In this document: one piece after another, positions 10,911-19,234 of the stretch
Position numbering within the stretch: position 1 is the first letter of the stretch
How the letters are laid out: each line of letters opens with the position of its first letter
DNA from: Paenibacillus piscarius
Lineage (GTDB): Bacteria > Bacillota > Bacilli > Paenibacillales > Paenibacillaceae
DNA length: 64,000 nucleotides
Direction of reading: 5' to 3'
Assembly: GCF_022234545.1 (NCBI RefSeq)
Contig: NZ_JAIEUI010000002.1
Span: 186,001 to 250,000, forward strand
Notes under the pieces: generated by a model
What the model saw: the letters and a program-made list of their open reading frames with translations, nothing else
What the model was told of the DNA's origin: nothing
Database searches by the model: none
Made by a program: the position numbers and the translations under genes

Positions 10911-11196
10911 AAAAAACTCCCGCCCCGATTATGGGGCGAGAGTAACCTCACGCGATACCACCCAACATTCCCCGGCTCCTCACAGAGCACAGGCTTCGTC
11001 AGTTCCTAGCGAACTGTCCATTAACGCTGGAATACGCCGTGTCCTTACGCAGGCAGCCGCTTAATGGGCCTGTCGCTCGAACACAGTTCCTCCCGGACCA
11101 TCTTCAATCTGGCATCCCATACCGGCTTCCAGCAGCCCCGGCTCTCTGTTATGGTTGTCCACATTTACTTATCCGTTCCTCGGAATATTGCTTATT
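10911..11196 (-). ncRNA. T-box leader of the methionyl-tRNA synthetase gene
   Basis: On the minus strand the leader ends in the T-box sequence GGGTGGTATCGCG (10963-10951) and the terminator ACTCTCGCCCC...GGGGCGGGAGTTTTTT (10943-10911). The UGGU element can pair with the ACCA end of tRNA-Met, whose discriminator base is A. Upstream, stem I includes AGAGAG and a candidate AUG specifier at 11101-11099 in the context GAAGATGGTCC. The specifier fits the downstream gene. Confidence 0.88.
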
Positions 11197-11202
11197 ATTC
11201 AA

Positions 11203-11231
11203 AATATACCCATCAGCGCGCCCCGTGTCAA
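11203..11231 (-). promoter_or_regulatory. Sigma-A promoter of the metG T-box leader
   Basis: -35 TTGACA (11231-11226), 17-bp spacer, -10 TATATT (11208-11203) on the minus strand. The -35 overlaps the last codons of yidD. The start would fall just before the T-box stem I. Confidence 0.75.
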
Positions 11232-11491
11232 GTCGTCTGCACCGGCTTGTCCCCGGAAGAGTGCCCTTTGGCCGGCGGCACGGGATCAAGTCCACCCGGG
11301 TGGAAGGGATGACAGCGGGCAATCCGCCTGGCCGCCAGCCAGGACCCCTTAAGCGGCCCGTGCACTTCAATCGCCTCCAGCGCATAAGCGGAGCAAGTCG
11401 GATAGAAGCGGCAGGTCGCCGGCTTCAAGGGCGAAATGAACTTGCGGTAGACCCGGATCGGTGCCTGTACCGTTCTTCGCAGATTCGCCAT
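11228..11491 (-). CDS. yidD: Membrane protein insertion efficiency factor YidD
   Basis: A small, basic, membrane-associated protein of 87 residues from ATG 11491. The family core is complete: [50 protein letters not shown]. YidD assists YidC-dependent insertion. A longer frame opens at 11551 inside zur, but GAGGGC just before 11491 and the family N-terminus ([12 protein letters not shown]) favour the short form. It starts 2 bp beyond the zur stop, so it is probably cotranscribed with zur. YidD genes are usually near rpmH/rnpA/yidC; here the gene is orphaned. Confidence 0.9.
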   Translation of the reverse strand: MANLRRTVQAPIRVYRKFISPLKPATCRFYPTCSAYALEAIEVHGPLKGSWLAARRIARCHPFHPGGLDPVPPAKGHSSGDKPVQTT

Positions 11492-11492
11492 C

Positions 11493-11954
11493 TCAGCGGC
11501 CCTCTTTGGCATGGGAGAGCGCGGCAGACTCTTCTTCTCTTCCCTGCTCACAATCCTTACAATAACCGAACACCTCGAATTTATGCTTGACGACCCGGAA
11601 CTGGTCCGGGGGATCCGTTAGATTCATCGGGCAGAAATGAATGGGGTATGTCTTCATACACTGCAGACAGATCATATGATGGTGATGATGGTCCTGGCTG
11701 CAGCTCGCCTTGAATTTGACCCCCTCTTCAAATACAACCTGCTCCAGTACGCCCAGCTCCTCCATCACCCGCAGATTGCGGTAGACTGTATCGAAGCTGA
11801 GTCCGCTGTACTTGCGGCCCATGTGCTCATATACATCCTTCGCCGACAAATATCCCGTATTCTCGCCGAATAAGCGGGCAAGTGTCTTGCGCTGATCGGT
11901 GATTCGCAGCCCCTGCCCCGACATCGCTTCCAATATTTGATCTGTCGATAGCAT
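11493..11954 (-). CDS. zur: Zinc uptake regulator Zur (Fur family)
   Basis: A 153-residue Fur-family repressor. It has the winged helix [21 protein letters not shown], regulatory-site histidines ([16 protein letters not shown]) and the structural zinc CxxC pairs C-L-Q-C and C-K-D-C. The match to Bacillus Zur (His run, [12 protein letters not shown]) is closer than to PerR or Fur. ATG 11954 has GGAGATGAGCG upstream; an in-frame ATG at 12029 would add 25 atypical residues. Its likely targets in this window are the znuA boxes. Confidence 0.92.
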   Translation of the reverse strand: MLSTDQILEAMSGQGLRITDQRKTLARLFGENTGYLSAKDVYEHMGRKYSGLSFDTVYRNLRVMEELGVLEQVVFEEGVKFKASCSQDHHHHHMICLQCMKTYPIHFCPMNLTDPPDQFRVVKHKFEVFGYCKDCEQGREEESAALSHAKEGR

Positions 11955-12074
11955 TCGCTCATCTCCTATAATATAGGTCGTTTGTGTTGCACTCTCTTTA
12001 TAATGCCCCAAAAACACAGCCTCCGTCAATAAAGCCTGCTGCTCAGCATCCGGCGGGAATCACAGGGACAGCAA

Positions 12075-12107
12075 AGCGGCAGCCATTCCCTAAGGAAGGC
12101 TGCCGCT
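12075..12107 (-). terminator. Hairpin after the stalk/PKD gene
   Basis: A perfect 10-bp inverted repeat, AGCGGCAGCC / GGCTGCCGCT, with a 13-nt loop, 20 bp after the stop. Only a short T tract follows. Confidence 0.55.
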
Positions 12108-12127
12108 CTAGACTTCGGATTCCGTAT

Positions 12128-14419
12128 TTATTTCTTAGCCGGAAGCGGCGAGAAGACGAAGTTCACAGGCAGGTTACTGCCGGAAGCGACGGTGAAGACC
12201 ATTTCCACACGGCCTTCAAATTCCCCGGTCCGGTAGACAACCGCATTCATATCCGACTTGTTTAACTGACCCTTGTTCGGCAGATTTACAATTGTACCGT
12301 TCACCAGCACTGACCCCAGGTAACCGCCGCCGCGCGGGTTGAAGGTAATCAGTGTGTTCGCTGCTACGCGTTCCAGCACGATTTTGTACAATACACCGAA
12401 GTTCCCGGAGTTCGAGGCGGTTGTTCCGTTCATCGGATCAATGCCGTCCAGGTTCAAGTCATTTTTGTTGTCGCCGAGAATCAGCTTGCTCTGGGTGGCA
12501 CCAACCAGATCCGTTACATTCATGATGCGGGTGGAATCGGGATAGGTTCCCCGGTTATGCACGCCATCACGTTCAAGAATCGGCAGATATGGCAGCTCAG
12601 CCACCGGATCTTTGCTCTGCTCAACCATGACTACGTTATACTGGACCGGCAGGTCACTGAACAGATCCGCACTCAGCGACATTACGTCTTGGGGCTTCAT
12701 GGCAATCTTACTTAGGTCCGTCAGAATAGGCATGCTCTGCCCCGGCTGCAGGGTAACCTGCGATTGGGCGAGACCGGTAATCATAGAATTGTAATATTTC
12801 TCAACCGAAATCTTCCCCGTGTATTCTGGTGATGTCACTGGACCGGCAACCCCCAGATACTGGGTAGTAATGGTTGTCGGATACAGGTTATTGTTCGTAG
12901 CGATCACGTAAAGCTTCTGTCTGGTAGCCATATTGTTCATATGGTGAACCAGGAAGCGTGTATTGCCTACAGAGTTCTCACGGTACAGAACACCTTCCGT
13001 ATTCACGGTCTCAGGGCTGTTGCTGCGGATCAGCAAGTAATTCTCGGAGGACAGATTATACGGCAAATTCGGAAGCCCCGGAATCATTCCGCCGTCCATG
13101 CTGATAATTTCGCCTGGAGGGGTGAACAGCTTGGTCACTTCATCCTGTGTATACAATTGCTCGCTGGTAATATTAATCGTCTTCTCAGCCGTGCTGCTAA
13201 GACCATGCTTATCGGTCACCGTCAGCTGGATGTTTACAGGTCCCGGATTGAAGTAAGCCAGCGCCCGGTTGTTCCAGGTCGTAGTAAGCTCTTCATTCTC
13301 CGGGTCATAGCTGGTATCTGTCAGGATAACCGGCTCACCCATTTTGTACTCGTCCTTATCGGTCGTGAATTGGGCTACTGGCGGCTGGTTCGGCTGCACC
13401 ACCTGAATGGTCACCGGGTATGGATCACTCCACATATTGTTGGCATCGCGTACCGAATAGGTAACGGTATAGAAGCCAGGCTGCTCATATATGTCCTGTT
13501 TGTTCTCGCTCCACCGTTCTTCAACAATCGGCGTACCGTTCGGCGAAGAGCTGGAGGTCACATAAGTTACGATCGTTTCTCCGGCGTAGATTTCCTTCGG
13601 CTGCACCGTGAAGGAAGCCGTCGGCTTCGTGTTCAGCGACAGGATCACCCGTTTCTGCACATTGTCTACCGTGTAAGGAATATTGAGTGCATAGGTTATG
13701 GAAGTCAACGGGATCATGAAGGTACCTTTGAACTGGTAAGCAGGTCCCTTCATGGTGAACTTGGTGCCATTGACGGTATAGATCTTGCTGTCAGTCTTGA
13801 AGCGCATAATGCTGGTGCCTTTCGTTACAATAACCTCTTTGGTTTTGTAATCATACGTGAAAGCTACTCCCACCATCTCCACCATCGCACGGATGGATAC
13901 ATAAGAGACCCCGTTCTTGACCGCCATCGGCTGATTCGCCGTATACGGTACACCGTTGCGGAACATCTTGTTGCTGTTCATCATCAGAATCAGCTTGCCT
14001 GCCCCATCTTCTGGAGCAGCTATGCCTGGAGTTGGTGTTGGCTGCGCGAATGGAGTCATCGCCGGATCTTCGGTTGGTACAGCACCGTCTACAGGGGCTG
14101 TTGGCATAGTGCCGTCTACAGGTGCGTTAGGATCGCCTGGAACCGGCGTAGCTCCCGGAACCGGGGTTGGGGTTTCTGCCGTAGTCCCCTGTACCGGCGT
14201 TGGTGTTGGTGTCACTGTTCCCGCAGGCGTCTCTGTAACCAGTGGAGGCAACGGATTTGTGGATTCAGGCTGAAGCTCGGTTGCTGCGGAATTCACCGCT
14301 GAAGCAACACTCTCTGTGGTTGTGGTCTGCGTGCTGACTGGTGCTGCGAAGGCCGGAACCGCTGCTACGGATTGCGCTACCGCCAATACTGCCACCAAGA
14401 ACGTTCTTTTCAAATTCAT
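12128..14419 (-). CDS. Secreted stalk-domain / PKD-like surface protein
   Basis: 763 residues. Signal peptide MNLKRTFLVAVLAVAQSVAAVPAFA, then a long Pro/Thr/Ala low-complexity segment (about 40-140) with repeated TPTPVP and PVDG-type units. A copper-amine-oxidase-like stalk domain (about 150-285; YVSIRAMVEMVG, FKGTFMIPLTSITYALN) follows, then tandem PKD-like beta domains (about 290-430; YTVTYSVRDANNMWSDPYPV, VNIQLTVTDKHGLSSTAEKTI) and a C-terminal region of about 330 residues that I do not recognise. There is no LPXTG motif. Start ATG 14419 has AAGGAG 7 bp upstream. A role in the cell wall or matrix is inferred. The frame extends upstream to 14560 but lacks a signal there. Confidence 0.8.
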   Translation of the reverse strand: MNLKRTFLVAVLAVAQSVAAVPAFAAPVSTQTTTTESVASAVNSAATELQPESTNPLPPLVTETPAGTVTPTPTPVQGTTAETPTPVPGATPVPGDPNAPVDGTMPTAPVDGAVPTEDPAMTPFAQPTPTPGIAAPEDGAGKLILMMNSNKMFRNGVPYTANQPMAVKNGVSYVSIRAMVEMVGVAFTYDYKTKEVIVTKGTSIMRFKTDSKIYTVNGTKFTMKGPAYQFKGTFMIPLTSITYALNIPYTVDNVQKRVILSLNTKPTASFTVQPKEIYAGETIVTYVTSSSSPNGTPIVEERWSENKQDIYEQPGFYTVTYSVRDANNMWSDPYPVTIQVVQPNQPPVAQFTTDKDEYKMGEPVILTDTSYDPENEELTTTWNNRALAYFNPGPVNIQLTVTDKHGLSSTAEKTINITSEQLYTQDEVTKLFTPPGEIISMDGGMIPGLPNLPYNLSSENYLLIRSNSPETVNTEGVLYRENSVGNTRFLVHHMNNMATRQKLYVIATNNNLYPTTITTQYLGVAGPVTSPEYTGKISVEKYYNSMITGLAQSQVTLQPGQSMPILTDLSKIAMKPQDVMSLSADLFSDLPVQYNVVMVEQSKDPVAELPYLPILERDGVHNRGTYPDSTRIMNVTDLVGATQSKLILGDNKNDLNLDGIDPMNGTTASNSGNFGVLYKIVLERVAANTLITFNPRGGGYLGSVLVNGTIVNLPNKGQLNKSDMNAVVYRTGEFEGRVEMVFTVASGSNLPVNFVFSPLPAKK

Positions 14420-14756
14420 TGTACGACTCCTTCTGCTCCCATTTGTAGTGTATAAGGCAGTCTCTTCATTGCTTTCTCTCCACCTTATATTCCCCGCAAA
14501 AACGTGAATTGCCCTCTTAAGAAGGGCAGAATCTTTTGCCACGTTCATTTTACAAAACATAGTATTAGACGCAAGGAACCCCGAAAAGTTTCATTTTGTG
14601 TAAAAGAAAATCGGTAAATATCTCCACCTTACATTCCCGGTCAGTCTCCGGCAGACAAGTCCGGCCCGGACGGCAGCAAAATACCCCCATTAAGCTGGGC
14701 TTGGCTTCTATCAAAAAACGACCGCCCCGCCAGGGACAATCGTTTGGTTAGAGCGG
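14420..14756. other. Intergenic region between response regulator and stalk gene
   Basis: 337 bp without a supported gene. It contains the terminator of the upstream minus-strand operon (14713-14743). Between that and the stalk gene I see only AT-rich DNA, where the stalk gene promoter probably lies. Confidence 0.5.
14713..14743 (-). terminator. Terminator of the first sugar ABC/two-component operon
   Basis: On the minus strand ACGATTGTCCC pairs (with G-U pairs) with CGGGGCGGTCGT and TTTTTTG follows. It lies 14 bp after the response regulator stop. Confidence 0.75.
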
Positions 14757-15548
14757 TTAACGGGCTTCCGCCGTCTTATGCTTGCTGCGGTATTCCTTCG
14801 GGGTCATTCCTGTCTGCTTCTGGAACACCTTGGTGAAGTAGCGCCGTTCCTGATACCCTACGCCGGAGCTGATAGCAGTGATGCTCTTATCGCTGCTCGC
14901 CAGCATGAACTTGGCTGCCTCAATCCGCTGCTGGGTGACATACTCCACAAAGGTCATCGCAAAGCGGTTCTTGAACAGCAGGCAGAAATAACTGCTGCTG
15001 ATGCCGATTTGATTCGCAACCTCATCGATTCCCAGATCCGAGTGAAGCCGCTCCGTAATGTATTGTGCGGCCTGGTGCATGAGCTGCTCCGGTGTTTTTT
15101 TGGCGGAATCCTCGGCCGGAGGCACCTCCTGAAACAAAGGAATGCTGTTATATAGTTTATCCTTGTATTGTCTGCTGCGGATACGTGCACCGATCTCCCG
15201 CACCTTGTCGCCAAGCTCTCCGTAATGAATCGGCTTGCAGATATACTCCTTCACGCCCAGCCGGATCGCTTCCCGCGCATAATCGAACTCCTGGTAACCG
15301 CTGAGCAGCAGCACCTCGCTCGTAAGCCCCATCTCCCGCAGCTTGCCGATGAACGTCAGACCGTCCATGACCGGCATTCTGATATCGCAGAGCACCAGAT
15401 CCGGCGGCTGCTGCTCGGCCAGGCCCAGGGCCTCCATCCCGCTGCGGGCCATCCCTGCGATCTCCATGCCCATGTCCTCCCAGGGCAGAATCCGGCTCAG
15501 ATTATTCAGAATCGGCGCCTCATCGTCAACTAATAATACCTTTAGCAT
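14757..15548 (-). CDS. YesN-type response regulator, AraC output domain
   Basis: 263 residues. Receiver domain 1-120 (LKVLLVDDEAPILNN; phosphoacceptor Asp in LVLCDIRMPVMDG; Lys in EYICKPIHY), then an AraC helix-turn-helix pair at about 160-260 (IDEVANQIGISSSYFCLLFKNRFAMTFVEYVTQ and ISSGVGYQERRYFTKVFQKQTGMTPKEYR). ATG 15548 overlaps the end of the kinase gene by 23 bp and has GGGGGAAG upstream. The frame extends to 15671, but only inside the kinase. It probably activates the SBP/permease genes of the same operon. Confidence 0.9.
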   Translation of the reverse strand: MLKVLLVDDEAPILNNLSRILPWEDMGMEIAGMARSGMEALGLAEQQPPDLVLCDIRMPVMDGLTFIGKLREMGLTSEVLLLSGYQEFDYAREAIRLGVKEYICKPIHYGELGDKVREIGARIRSRQYKDKLYNSIPLFQEVPPAEDSAKKTPEQLMHQAAQYITERLHSDLGIDEVANQIGISSSYFCLLFKNRFAMTFVEYVTQQRIEAAKFMLASSDKSITAISSGVGYQERRYFTKVFQKQTGMTPKEYRSKHKTAEAR

Positions 15549-17379
15549 AATGATCTTCCCCCTGCCCGTATTTAGGGATGATGCACTGGATAATCGTTCC
15601 TTCGCCTGGACTGGCACAGATAAAGATACCATAGCGGTCGCCATATTCAATCCGGATGCGGTCCGCCACACTGCGTACTCCCAGCCCCCGCCGCTCCAGA
15701 TGAATGCCTTGCCCCGGCTCTGCTGCAGGCTTCTGCCCGGCCGGATCGTTCACCATGTACTGGAACAAGGAGAGTTGTGCCGGAGTCATGCCGATTCCGT
15801 TATCCTCAATCCGCAGGATCAGATTACCCCGATTCTCCCAGACCCGAACCCGGACAAGCCCCTTGTACCCGATTCCCTCGAAGCCGTGCTGAATGCTGTT
15901 CTCGACCAGGGGCTGGAGCGTGAGCTTCAGAATCCCGCAGCCCAGCAGCTCGTCAGGAACGTCCAGCTCATAATCGAACAGATCCTCGAACCGGAACTTC
16001 TGGATGTCCAGATAATTGCGCAGATGCTTAATCTCTTCCTCCAGCGTAATCTCATCCCTGTCCTGAATGCTGATCCGCAGAATGCTCGCCAGCCGGTAGA
16101 CCATCTCACTGACCTTGCGCCCTTCATTCTGCACGGCCAGCACATTGATCGATTCCAGGGTGTTAAACAGGAAATGCGGCTTGATCTGGGCTTGAAGCAC
16201 CCGCATTTCGGCCTGATTCTTACGCCGCTGCTCAACATGGACCCTGTTGAACAACGTGTTGATTTTGTCCATCAGATCGTTGAAGCCCCGGGCCAGCAGC
16301 GTCATCTCGTCATTGCCCTTCTCCTCGGCGCGGGTACTCAGGTCCCCGTCCTCCACCCGGCGCATGAAGCGTACAATGACCGCAATGCCGCCAGTAATCC
16401 GGTTCATGAAGAACAGATTGAAGGTGACGGCGCCAAGCAGACAGAGGAACATCACTACAACAAACCAGCGGGCGAACACCGTCACTTCATGTGACAACGT
16501 GTCCCAAGAGGTCACGGAGACCAGGCTCCAGGGATAATCCTTGAGATGATAGACCGACAGAATGCTTTTCTCGCCGTCGAACAGGGTCCGGAAGCTCTGG
16601 AAGCCGGGCTTGAAGGTAATCTCCTTCGTCGTGAAGCTGCGGAAATCCTGTCCGTCCAGCTTGCGGTCAGGGTCCAGCAGAATCATCCCGTCATCATTAA
16701 CCAGCATGAAGGATACCTTCTGGTTGCTGTCGCCGATCTTCAGGTTACGGAAGATGGATTCGAACTCCCAATTCTTAATTTGCACGACCAGAATGCCGAT
16801 ATTCTGAAAAAAGCTAAGCTCCTTGACCAGCCGGATCTGAGTAAATACCGCCTCCGTCCCGGTCAGCTCGGGGTACTCATGCGGAGCCAGCCATTTCGGC
16901 ACCCCGTTCAGCTTCATTACCTCTTCATACAGCTTACTGCCCTTGAACTTCTCATAAGGCAGCGTCCGGAAATTCTCTTTGGTGAAGACCGATACGATCT
17001 CCGAGCTGCCTTTACCGTTGAAATTGTACAAAAAAGCGTAGCTGATCGACGGATGATTATAGAGCAGGCTGCGGAAATTGCGCTGGCTGGCGTTCAGACT
17101 GAGCTGCTCAGCGTCGGTCAGATCCTGCTTCGAGGGATCATCAGCGCTGAGCGCCATATGGAACACCGAGGTGGCAATACCGTTGTCGGTCACATTGTTC
17201 ATGTCCTTGAACACATTAGAGATGCTGTAGCTGATTGCCTTCAGCGAATATTCGGACTGCTCGCTGTATTTCTTCTCAATCGAGTTGTAAGTCACGAAGA
17301 ACATAATCATGCCAAGAATGAACAAAGGGATAATAATGAGGCCTAAGAATGCTGTAAATAATTTGTAGCGCAGATTCAT
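15526..17379 (-). CDS. YesM-type sensor histidine kinase
   Basis: 617 residues. TM1 at about 7-30 (LFTAFLGLIIIPLFILGMIMFF), a dCache-like extracellular sensor region to about 290, TM2 (WFVVVMFLCLLGAVTFNLFF), HAMP, then His_kinase with the phosphoacceptor His in HFLFNTLESINVLA and an HATPase_c domain (ENSIQHGFEG, EDNGIGM, GLGVRSV). The family senses sugars or sugar-bound SBPs. It is cotranscribed with the downstream regulator by overlap and follows the permease gene by 27 bp. Confidence 0.92.
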   Translation of the reverse strand: MNLRYKLFTAFLGLIIIPLFILGMIMFFVTYNSIEKKYSEQSEYSLKAISYSISNVFKDMNNVTDNGIATSVFHMALSADDPSKQDLTDAEQLSLNASQRNFRSLLYNHPSISYAFLYNFNGKGSSEIVSVFTKENFRTLPYEKFKGSKLYEEVMKLNGVPKWLAPHEYPELTGTEAVFTQIRLVKELSFFQNIGILVVQIKNWEFESIFRNLKIGDSNQKVSFMLVNDDGMILLDPDRKLDGQDFRSFTTKEITFKPGFQSFRTLFDGEKSILSVYHLKDYPWSLVSVTSWDTLSHEVTVFARWFVVVMFLCLLGAVTFNLFFMNRITGGIAVIVRFMRRVEDGDLSTRAEEKGNDEMTLLARGFNDLMDKINTLFNRVHVEQRRKNQAEMRVLQAQIKPHFLFNTLESINVLAVQNEGRKVSEMVYRLASILRISIQDRDEITLEEEIKHLRNYLDIQKFRFEDLFDYELDVPDELLGCGILKLTLQPLVENSIQHGFEGIGYKGLVRVRVWENRGNLILRIEDNGIGMTPAQLSLFQYMVNDPAGQKPAAEPGQGIHLERRGLGVRSVADRIRIEYGDRYGIFICASPGEGTIIQCIIPKYGQGEDHYAKGIIS

Positions 17380-17406
17380 CAGCCCATGCTCCTGACATGA
17401 ATAAGG

Positions 17407-18237
17407 TTAGCCTTTCACACTGCCTGCAGTTACGCCTTCAATAATCTTCTCCTGCAGAATAGCATAGATCACGATGACCGGAACTACACTATAGACAATT
17501 CCAGCTGACATCTGTGCATAATTCATCTGATACTGGTCACGGAACTGGACCATCCCTACCGGGAGTGTTCGCAGCTCGTCATTGGAGAGGAAATAGTTGG
17601 CCAGCAGGAACTCGTTCCAATTTCCCAGGAAATTAACAATGAACACCGTCACCATGGCAGGAACTGTCAAAGGTACAATAATCTTAGCAAAGATACCCGG
17701 AGCCTTCAAGCCATCCATGACCGCAGCTTCTTCAATTTCACCAGGGAGTGACCGCATAAATGCAGCCAGAATAATAATCGTGAATGGGATGGCATTCGCG
17801 ATGTAAGGAATAATCAGCGCCCAGTGGGTATTCAGGATGTGCAGTTTGCGGACGATCGTATAGATCGGCAGCATCAGCGCGTTGTTTGGAATCAACATAC
17901 CTATAAGCACCAATGAGAACAGTATCTTGTTCCATCTGCCATGCCGCATCCGTGTGACCGCAAAGGCAAACATCGAGGCCAGCAGAATCGACACCACAGA
18001 AGCCAAGACCGAGATATATAAGCTGTTAAAAAAGTAAGTGCTGATCTTCGCATTCACCCAGGCTTCCACGTAGTTCGAAAACTCCAGGCTCTTAGGAATC
18101 CCGAACGGATTCAGCGCAATCGCATTATTATCCTTCTTCACTGAGGAGAACAGAACAAAGAGGAACGGGAACAGCACAATTACGAGATAGCCCAGCAGAG
18201 CAATATGCGGCAGACTTTTCTTCAGAGCGCGCGGCAT
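17407..18237 (-). CDS. Carbohydrate ABC transporter permease (MalG type)
   Basis: 276 residues, six helices, with the EAA loop (MRSLPGEIEEAAVMDGLKAPGIFAKIIVPL) that contacts the ATPase, and the common C-terminus (IIEGVTAGSVKG). Its ATG overlaps the stop of the upstream permease by one base (TGATG), so the pair is translationally coupled. No ATPase gene is present in the cluster; a shared MsmX-like ATPase encoded elsewhere is expected for this family. Confidence 0.93.
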   Translation of the reverse strand: MPRALKKSLPHIALLGYLVIVLFPFLFVLFSSVKKDNNAIALNPFGIPKSLEFSNYVEAWVNAKISTYFFNSLYISVLASVVSILLASMFAFAVTRMRHGRWNKILFSLVLIGMLIPNNALMLPIYTIVRKLHILNTHWALIIPYIANAIPFTIIILAAFMRSLPGEIEEAAVMDGLKAPGIFAKIIVPLTVPAMVTVFIVNFLGNWNEFLLANYFLSNDELRTLPVGMVQFRDQYQMNYAQMSAGIVYSVVPVIVIYAILQEKIIEGVTAGSVKG

Positions 18238-19121
18238 CAGTATTCAATCCTTTCCGTACGACGGGCGAAGAGCAGCTGATAGAGGGCTGTTACCACCAGC
18301 GTGAACAGGAAGATCAGCACTGCAATGGTATTGCCGTACCCATACTTGAAGTTGGTAATCGCATATTTAATCATGTAGGTGGCCATCACCTCGGTTGACC
18401 CAGCCGGACCGCCCTTGGTCATGACAATGACGATATCGGCCGTCTTCATCGCTCCTGCGATGGAGAGCATGATTACGACTGAAATGATTGGAACAATCAG
18501 CGGAAGTGTGATGCGTGTGGCGCGCTGGAACCCTGTAGCCCCGTCAATGGCTGCAGCTTCATCCAGCTCTCCGGGAATTGACAGAATAGCCGCCAGCACC
18601 ATGACAATGTAGAATCCGGTCCATTGCCAGGCGTTCGTGATCAGAATCGACAGCATCGCGAACCGTTCATCCGACAGCCAGTAGAGCGGCTCAATGCCGG
18701 CAAGACCCAGTATCCGGTTGAACAACCCGATGTTCGGCTCGTAGATGAAGCCCCAGAGAATACCGATGACAGCGGTAGACATAATAGAAGGCATGAACAC
18801 TGCCGTCTTATACAGTCCCTTCAGCTTCTTCACATTGGCGATCAGCAAGGAGAAGAGGACGATCAGCGGTACTTGGACACATACGGAGAACAGAATGAAC
18901 CACCCGTTATTTTTGACGGAAATCCAGAAGCGTTCATCACCCAGCGCCTTCTCGTAATTGCTCAGCCCGGTGTATTTCACCGTTTCGGACACACCGTTCC
19001 AGTTGGTGAAGCTATAGTAGATAGAACTGAAGATGGGATAGATGAAGAACATAATGAACAGCACCAGGGCCGGTATAACGAAGAGAAAGAACACCAGGGG
19101 ATTTCTTAAGGCCTTATTCAT
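18237..19121 (-). CDS. Carbohydrate ABC transporter permease (MalF type)
   Basis: 294 residues, six helices, starting MNKALRNPLVFFLFVIPALVLFIMFFIYP. The EAA motif is ILSIPGELDEAAAIDGATGFQRATRITLPL. ATG 19121 has TGGAGGTAGTC upstream. It pairs with the following permease as the heterodimeric channel for a sugar or oligosaccharide. The substrate is not evident. Confidence 0.93.
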   Translation of the reverse strand: MNKALRNPLVFFLFVIPALVLFIMFFIYPIFSSIYYSFTNWNGVSETVKYTGLSNYEKALGDERFWISVKNNGWFILFSVCVQVPLIVLFSLLIANVKKLKGLYKTAVFMPSIMSTAVIGILWGFIYEPNIGLFNRILGLAGIEPLYWLSDERFAMLSILITNAWQWTGFYIVMVLAAILSIPGELDEAAAIDGATGFQRATRITLPLIVPIISVVIMLSIAGAMKTADIVIVMTKGGPAGSTEVMATYMIKYAITNFKYGYGNTIAVLIFLFTLVVTALYQLLFARRTERIEY

Positions 19122-19183
19122 GACTACCTCCAGGTTGCTAAGACATCACTCTGCCCCACCAAGTGGGGATAAATGCTTATATT

Positions 19184-19216
19184 TTTAAAAATGCACCCTG
19201 GAGCAAGCACCAGGGT
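19184..19216 (-). terminator. Intercistronic hairpin after the SBP gene
   Basis: On the minus strand ACCCTGG pairs with CCAGGGT around a short loop, followed by GCATTTTTAAAAA. Placed between a binding-protein gene and its permeases, it probably acts as a partial terminator or stabiliser that keeps SBP levels above permease levels. Confidence 0.55.
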
Positions 19217-19234
19217 ACATCTAGTTACGCTCTC

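Noticed and set aside
12941..14302. A 453-codon plus-strand frame opposite the stalk/PKD gene
   Set aside because: No start signal, Arg/Trp/Cys-rich composition without domains. It is a shadow of the minus-strand gene.
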